This document shows, in pieces, positions 60,187-64,000 of a stretch of DNA of 64,000 bases. Each line of letters opens with the position of its first letter. Positions within the stretch are counted from its first letter, which is position 1. The stretch comes from Candidatus Altimarinota bacterium. GTDB lineage: Bacteria; Patescibacteriota; Gracilibacteria; UBA4473. A model generated the notes under the pieces. That model was not told where the DNA came from, did no database searches, and was given only the letters and a program-made list of their open reading frames with translations. Where the stretch lies: assembly GCA_021734395.1 (NCBI GenBank), contig JAIPJB010000004.1:1-64000 (forward strand), read 5' to 3'. Position numbers and translations under genes: made by a program.

Positions 60187-60279
60187 ACGGCATATCTGGT
60201 TACGGCTTTTATACAAAAGCCTCCACCCATATTTGCCTCCGCTACGCTACGGCAAACATCAGATATGCCGAAACGTTAG
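60183..60279. other. attC-like folded site
   Basis: AAC near one end and CGTTAGC at the other surround a 11-bp stem CGGCATATCTG / CAGATATGCCG. Inside are GGCTTTT/AAAAGCC and TTTGCC/GGCAAA hairpins. Size (97 nt), the AAC...GTT ends and dyad symmetry recall integron attC sites, but the core sequences match the consensus only partly and the branched fold is not typical. Confidence 0.45.
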
Positions 60280-60290
60280 CTGAAATCCCC

Positions 60291-60551
60291 CTACTTATAC
60301 ACATCATGATTCCCCACTGTCAGAAGTGCGATTCGTTTCTTTGACTCGTATTCAAAAACAATCCGATATTCATAATTCACCGAAAAACTATAAAAATCCT
60401 TCAGCTTGCCATGCAATTTGTGAACTTTGAGAAAAGAATGCTTGGGATCGGTACGAAAAAGTTCTATTTTTTCTTTCATTTCTTGCCGCAAAGCTTTTGG
60501 GAATTTTTTGTACTGACGCACAAAAGTAGGCTTGTATACAATTTCAAGCAT
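60291..60551 (-). CDS. RelE/YafQ-type toxin
   Basis: 86 aa. MLEIVYKPTFVRQYKKFPKALRQEMKEKIELF, then KVHKLHGKLKDFYSFSVNYEYRIVFEYE and a final VGNHDVYK carrying the His/Tyr of the YafQ/RelE RNase fold. It would cleave mRNA on the ribosome when freed from the antitoxin. The upstream antitoxin gene ends 2 nt before. Confidence 0.88.
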   Translation of the reverse strand: MLEIVYKPTFVRQYKKFPKALRQEMKEKIELFRTDPKHSFLKVHKLHGKLKDFYSFSVNYEYRIVFEYESKKRIALLTVGNHDVYK

Positions 60552-60553
60552 GT

Positions 60554-60760
60554 TTAGAGTTTACAAGCCAGTGTGTCTAAATCTCCCTTGAGCGAAGGTT
60601 CTGATTGTGCCTCAAGCACCATCTGAACTGCCTGATCTTCCAAATACTGTTGAATTGCCATACGAGCCACAGCCGCTTCATTGGAAGCTTTCCCTTGTTT
60701 AACAAGAGTTTTTATGTGCGCTCGCAAATCATCCGAAAGTGGTACGGAAAGTGTACTCAT
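60554..60760 (-). CDS. antitoxin of the RelE-type toxin
   Basis: 68 aa. LSVPLSDDLRAHIKTLVKQGKASNEAAVARMAIQQYLE is a ribbon-helix-helix type DNA-binding domain; the C-terminal 25 residues would wrap the toxin. First gene of the pair, with a palindromic operator just upstream. Confidence 0.85.
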   Translation of the reverse strand: MSTLSVPLSDDLRAHIKTLVKQGKASNEAAVARMAIQQYLEDQAVQMVLEAQSEPSLKGDLDTLACKL

Positions 60761-60762
60761 TT

Positions 60763-60790
60763 TATGATATTTTCATATGACAATATCATA
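60763..60790. promoter_or_regulatory. palindromic operator of the toxin-antitoxin pair
   Basis: TATGATATT / AATATCATA, perfect nine-base arms around a 10-nt centre containing CATATG, 2 nt upstream of the antitoxin ATG. Typical place for autorepression by antitoxin or complex. Confidence 0.75.
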
Positions 60791-60983
60791 TTACTCTTGA
60801 ATAAATAAAAAAGCAAATGTCTTTAAAAATATTTGACCGATTCTTAAATTTTTCTACAATCGCATCCGCTATTTTAGGGGTCCCCGAAAAATCGAAAATT
60901 TTATGGGGAGAGGAGAAGATCGCGAAATAAACGAAGTTCTGAGTTTAGCGAGGAACGAAGTAATAAAGCGATCGACGACGACC

Positions 60984-61059
60984 GCGCGTGTCGTATAACG
61001 GCTTATTACCCCAGCCTTCCAAGCTGGTGATACGGGTTCGATTCCCGTCACGCGCTCCA
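60984..61059 (+). tRNA. tRNA-Gly(TCC)
   Basis: 76 nt. Acceptor GCGCGTG/CACGCGC, anticodon stem CCAGC/GCTGG with loop CTTCCAA (anticodon TCC), T arm ACGGGTTCGATTCCCGT, discriminator T and encoded CCA. Confidence 0.96.
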
Positions 61060-61140
61060 AAGAAAGATGGATGTACCTAAAGGGTATAGCCACCTTTCTT
61101 TATTGTCTGATAAGAACCCGTATTTGGGCGAAGCCAAAAT

Positions 61141-61246
61141 GGGTTCGATACGAGGAGTAAAGCAAATGGGAGCTTGCTCACAATTTGCGTACGACGACGT
61201 CACAAAGGTCGTTTTAACGACCGAAGTATTCCCGTCACGCGCTCCA
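61141..61246 (+). pseudogene. tRNA-Gly T-arm copy split by an insert
   Basis: GGGTTCGAT (61141-61149) and ATTCCCGTCACGCGCTCCA (61228-61246) are the two sides of the tRNA-Gly T arm plus acceptor. A 78-nt insert divides the T loop and contains a perfect palindrome GGTCGTT-TT-AACGACC (61207-61222). Confidence 0.7.
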
Positions 61247-61316
61247 GCGCGAAAATCGCCCTGAGTCCTTGTGACTGTGGGCGGTTTTTGCATGTGTGTA
61301 CGGGAAGCGAACCAGA

Positions 61317-61440
61317 GGGTTCGCTTTTTGACCATGAGTAAAGTTCCGAAGAAACAAAGCGAATCGGGCAAAAAGTTCTCGACTTCGGACCCCGAGCTTG
61401 TCGAGGGGGAGAATGAGAGAGTTTCCCGTCACGCGCTCTA
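61317..61440 (+). pseudogene. second split tRNA-Gly T-arm copy
   Basis: GGGTTCG (61317-61323) and TTTCCCGTCACGCGCTCTA (61422-61440) again flank a break at the same T-loop position, with a 98-nt insert carrying a CCCCGAG...TCGAGGGG element of the CCCTGAGC/GCGAAGGG repeat type. The gap 61060-61488 has no protein gene. Confidence 0.65.
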
Positions 61441-61488
61441 GTAAAAATTAAAATGCTCCTTATGGTTTTTTTATAAGCAATTAAAAAA

Positions 61489-62130
61489 CTAAGAATTTAA
61501 AATTTGATCTTCCAAAGATACAAAAAAAGTTAAAACGAAAGAAATTATAAGATCCCACCCTGTCATATCTTCTAAATATTCAATTTTTTGTTTTTCTGTC
61601 ATTTTTTTAGGAAAGGTTATTTTTTTACCTCTTTTAGAAAAACCATACCTACCTAATTCGTTGGAATTTCTGAACATATCTTCTTCTAAGAATTTACAAT
61701 TTTTCAAAAGAACCACATAAAAACAATCTTCGACTTCTTCATCATTAAATTTTTTCTTCCATACTGCATTTATTTTTGGAATATTTTTTAATGTTTGAAT
61801 TAAATTAAAAATATCAATCAAATCATGAGTGTTTTCTGTTTTTTTTATAAAGCATTTTCGTTCAACCTGCGATAAAAGACTACATTCCCAATACACGATA
61901 GCCTTAAAAAGAAGTTCAATACCTTGAAAATAAAGAAATGCAAATATGGCATCTTCATTATTAATTTTTTCTTTTATTTTTTGTGTTGTATTCAAATAAA
62001 ATGCTCGTTTGACAAAATAATGAATTTCTAATTCTTGTTCTTGTTCAAAATTTTTCATTAAGAGTCGAGAGGCCAGTAAGTAAGATTTACCTAAACTAAA
62101 ACAATAATTCTGTTTTTCCCGTATATTCAT
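61489..62130 (-). CDS. HEPN-like helical protein
   Basis: 213 aa, very AT-rich. IFAFLYFQGIELLFKAIVYWE followed by ENTHDLIDIFNLIQTL matches the pattern of HEPN-superfamily proteins (E-LLKA helix, then T-H-D-L). The R-x4-6-H ribonuclease motif is not obvious. HEPN proteins occur in toxin-antitoxin, RNA-processing and defence systems. Base composition differs from the flanking hydrolase, suggesting acquisition. Confidence 0.5.
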   Translation of the reverse strand: MNIREKQNYCFSLGKSYLLASRLLMKNFEQEQELEIHYFVKRAFYLNTTQKIKEKINNEDAIFAFLYFQGIELLFKAIVYWECSLLSQVERKCFIKKTENTHDLIDIFNLIQTLKNIPKINAVWKKKFNDEEVEDCFYVVLLKNCKFLEEDMFRNSNELGRYGFSKRGKKITFPKKMTEKQKIEYLEDMTGWDLIISFVLTFFVSLEDQILNS

Positions 62131-62199
62131 CCTTTCAGATTATACATTATTATTTTGATGTGTTTCTCAAATCTTCTTTTTTCTCTACAATAATCCTCG

Positions 62200-62976
62200 A
62201 TGACCCCACACTTCATCACCGCAAAAAATATCAAAACCCATTTTCGAATTTTTGGCGAAGGAAAGGAAAAACTCGTCTTTCTCCATGGCTGGGGTGGAAG
62301 CAGTGAGAGCTTTGAATCCCTCGCCCCTCGCATCGCCAAAAAAGCAAAAATGCAAGCTCTTGTCGTCGATCTGCCCGGATTCGGAAAATCCGATCCCCCT
62401 CCCCCCGAAGGCTGGACGACACATGAGTACCAGTCGTGGCTGAAAGATTTTCTCCGACAACAAAAAATATCCAAAGCTTCTTTCTACGGACACAGTTTTG
62501 GCTGTCGAGTGCTGGTGCGACTTTTGGTGCACAAACCCGAACTCGCGCAAAAAGTCATTCTTTCGGGAGCCGCCGGGATTCGCTGGCCACTTTCCCTGCG
62601 ACAAAAAATCTCTGTTTTTCTGAGTAAAACCTTCTCCCCCGCAAAGTCACTGATTCCCGATCGCGTACAAAAATTTATTCTCTGTCGTGTTTTTGGAGCC
62701 CGCGACTGGGGAATGGTCCCTGCAGAGCTCAAAGCCACCCTAAGAAAAACACTCGACGAACCGGATTTCCGAGATGAATTGAGTCAGATCAAAACCCCTG
62801 TCTTGCTCCTCTGGGGACACAATGATCAGATCACGCCTCTGCGCTCTGCGAAAGTCTTTGCCCGCGAGCTTCCTCATGCAAAACTCAAAATACTCGACGG
62901 CGGACGACACGGCATCCACCATACCCACGGAGACAAAATCACGAAGTACGTAACTCAGTTTTTGAATGAAAAATAA
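62200..62976 (+). CDS. alpha/beta-hydrolase
   Basis: 258 aa. LVFLHGWGGSSESFESLAP (oxyanion HG), nucleophile Ser in YGHSFGCRVLVRLL, acid in LLWGHNDQITPL, and His in GGRHGIHHTH. Complete catalytic triad and normal length; no signal peptide, so cytoplasmic. Substrate unknown. A TACAAT box ends 8 nt before the ATG. Confidence 0.9.
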   Translation: MTPHFITAKNIKTHFRIFGEGKEKLVFLHGWGGSSESFESLAPRIAKKAKMQALVVDLPGFGKSDPPPPEGWTTHEYQSWLKDFLRQQKISKASFYGHSFGCRVLVRLLVHKPELAQKVILSGAAGIRWPLSLRQKISVFLSKTFSPAKSLIPDRVQKFILCRVFGARDWGMVPAELKATLRKTLDEPDFRDELSQIKTPVLLLWGHNDQITPLRSAKVFARELPHAKLKILDGGRHGIHHTHGDKITKYVTQFLNEK

Positions 62977-62991
62977 AATACTTTTTTTCCT

Positions 62992-63055
62992 GTCATTCCC
63001 GCTTGGCGGGAATCAGATAATATATGCACAGGATTCCGGACAAGCCGGAATGACG
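62992..63055. repeat. paired palindromes (BIME-like)
   Basis: ATTCCCGC/GCGGGAAT (62995-63013) and ATTCCGG/CCGGAAT (63033-63051), with outer ends GTCATTCC and GGAATGAC themselves complementary. A composite REP-pair, 10 nt before the next start codon. Confidence 0.85.
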
Positions 63056-63064
63056 GAAGGGAAT

Positions 63065-64000
63065 ATGTATGCTTCAATTTTCGCAATTCTTCTTCTCGCC
63101 TTAGGTATTCGCACTGCCCTCTGGCACCTGCAGTCCTGGCAAATCCGAGAGTACCGCTGGGATCGCCTGAGAGATTACTTTCGAACCCAAGATGGCAAAA
63201 AAAACATCTGGAATCTGTGGTTTTTTCGGGGGATTCTCCCCCGCCCACGACTCAGCGGAAGGATTGCCTTGGTTGGATTTTTGTTTGTGCTGTGGAGCCT
63301 CCTTTTCTTCTGCTCATTCAAAGACACCTTTCCCCTGTGGCTCAATGCTCTCCTGTGGGAGCGAACGATCTGGATCGGTATTATGGCTTCTGTCGGGCTG
63401 TCCAAAATTCCCGTTCTTTTGGTCGAAAAATGGCTCTATATCCAAGCCAAAAAAATAATCGATCAGAGCCAAAATATCATTCGAATCGGCATTACGGGAA
63501 GCTATGGAAAATCGTCTACCAAAGAGATTTTGGTGCACATACTGACCGAACATTTTGGAAAAGAAAATGTGCTCTTTAATCCTGAAAACCAAAACCATGA
63601 AATCGCTCTCGCACGACTGATTCGGAAAAACGAATCATTTTTCCAATCAGGATACGGATCCAAAAAAGCCAAAAAATTCTTTGTCGCCGAAATCGGTGCT
63701 TACCGGCGAGGAGAAATTCGAAAAGTGTGCCGGTTTATCCAACCTCATATCGGTATTCTCACAGGGATCAATGCTCAGCATCTCTCGCTTTTTGGTTCGC
63801 AGGAAAACATCCAGAAGGGAAAATTTGAACTGGCCGAAGAAACCCAAGACAAAGTTTTTTTCAATGCTGACAGCAGTCTTTTGTCCGAAATATTTGCCGA
63901 TCGGGAAATAAAAGCAACGCCTATTCCCCTCTCTCTGTCCGCCGCCAAAAACATCAGCGTAAAACTGACCAAAACTGAATTCGAACTGTACGGCAAAAAA
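63065..64000 (+). CDS. Mur ligase family protein (MurF-like), runs off the window
   Basis: 312 codons visible, no stop before the edge. N-terminal hydrophobic segments (about residues 2-18 and 58-80, with a further one near 95-115), then the ATP loop IIRIGITGSYGKSSTKEIL, AEIGAYRRGEI and IGILTGINAQHLSLFGSQENI, as in MurF and related Mur ligases. MurF adds D-Ala-D-Ala to the peptidoglycan precursor. The membrane-anchored front end is unusual for MurF and suggests a variant of the family. Confidence 0.8.
   Translation, partial: MYASIFAILLLALGIRTALWHLQSWQIREYRWDRLRDYFRTQDGKKNIWNLWFFRGILPRPRLSGRIALVGFLFVLWSLLFFCSFKDTFPLWLNALLWERTIWIGIMASVGLSKIPVLLVEKWLYIQAKKIIDQSQNIIRIGITGSYGKSSTKEILVHILTEHFGKENVLFNPENQNHEIALARLIRKNESFFQSGYGSKKAKKFFVAEIGAYRRGEIRKVCRFIQPHIGILTGINAQHLSLFGSQENIQKGKFELAEETQDKVFFNADSSLLSEIFADREIKATPIPLSLSAAKNISVKLTKTEFELYGKK

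Noticed and set aside
60984-61440. Classical integrase attL/attR pair at tRNA-Gly
   Set aside because: The downstream copies are interrupted in the T loop and enclose under 200 nt with no integrase or cargo.
1-64000. CRISPR array
   Set aside because: No regularly spaced 25-40 nt repeats with unique spacers; the direct repeats found are isolated pairs.
1-64000. UGA recoding (code 25)
   Set aside because: TGA ends recR, the transposase, ispG, dxr and ispDF at the expected lengths and takes part in ATGA overlaps.

Overview
The window looks like chromosomal DNA from a member of the Candidate Phyla Radiation (Patescibacteria). The reasons are a low-GC genome with short intergenic gaps, no outer-membrane genes, three exported proteins ending in SLH (S-layer) modules, a half-length CarB, an isolated PurE, LemA/TPM and SIMPL envelope proteins, and many small membrane proteins of unknown role. 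TGA is used as a normal stop (for example recR, and the ATGA overlaps of the isp operon), which argues against the UGA-recoding Gracilibacteria and Absconditabacteria. A Peregrinibacteria-like lineage is a tentative guess.

Layout. 0-10 kb: a broken dTDP-sugar dehydratase start at the window edge, membrane and YtxH-like proteins, purE, hisS, recR, then a leftward operon leuS / HUH transposase / glycosyltransferase / two small unknown genes. 10-20 kb: lipoprotein, 3D-domain peptidoglycan-binding protein, SLH protein, nrnA, glycerate 2-kinase, lactate permease, SIMPL protein, then a tRNA-Leu cluster. 20-30 kb: mscS, half carB, lgt, a GspF-N-like membrane protein, pyrG, ruvB, a gene-free stretch of about 800 bp that may hold structured RNAs, and an S1-domain protein. 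30-45 kb: dnaB, thioredoxin-fold lipoprotein, PH-domain and SIMPL membrane proteins, a large S-layer-like protein, yjbQ, lemA/TPM, a repeat-rich tRNA-Arg locus, and an M23 peptidase with SLH modules. 45-57 kb: nuclease lipoprotein, pdxST, a sigma factor with a long C-terminal extension, an MFS transporter, the MEP operon ispG-dxr-ispDF-ispE, ftsL-like and rsmH. 57-64 kb: tsaC, an integrase-like recombinase, an Mrr-type nuclease flanked by inverted repeats and an attC-like structure, relBE, a tRNA-Gly followed by split copies of its T arm, a HEPN-like protein, a hydrolase and the start of a Mur ligase.

The most unusual signal combines HUH transposase sequence, palindromes and broken tRNA genes. 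LeuRS carries an in-frame HUH (REP-associated, Y1-type) domain of about 165 residues inside its editing domain, with both the HxH pair and a candidate Tyr kept. A stand-alone HUH transposase begins directly after the leuS stop codon. Both coding sequences contain a perfect palindrome between the HxH and Tyr motifs. All three tRNA loci are accompanied by partial tRNA copies interrupted in the D loop or T loop by palindrome-bearing inserts. A functional link between these is inference.

A second genome-style signal is that about 15 start codons lie 6-9 nt after a recognisable -10 box, mostly without a usable Shine-Dalgarno, which suggests that leaderless mRNAs are common here. Biosynthetically, the window supports isoprenoid precursors (MEP), PLP, CTP and carbamoyl phosphate, lipoprotein maturation, tRNA charging and modification, and a monoderm S-layer envelope.
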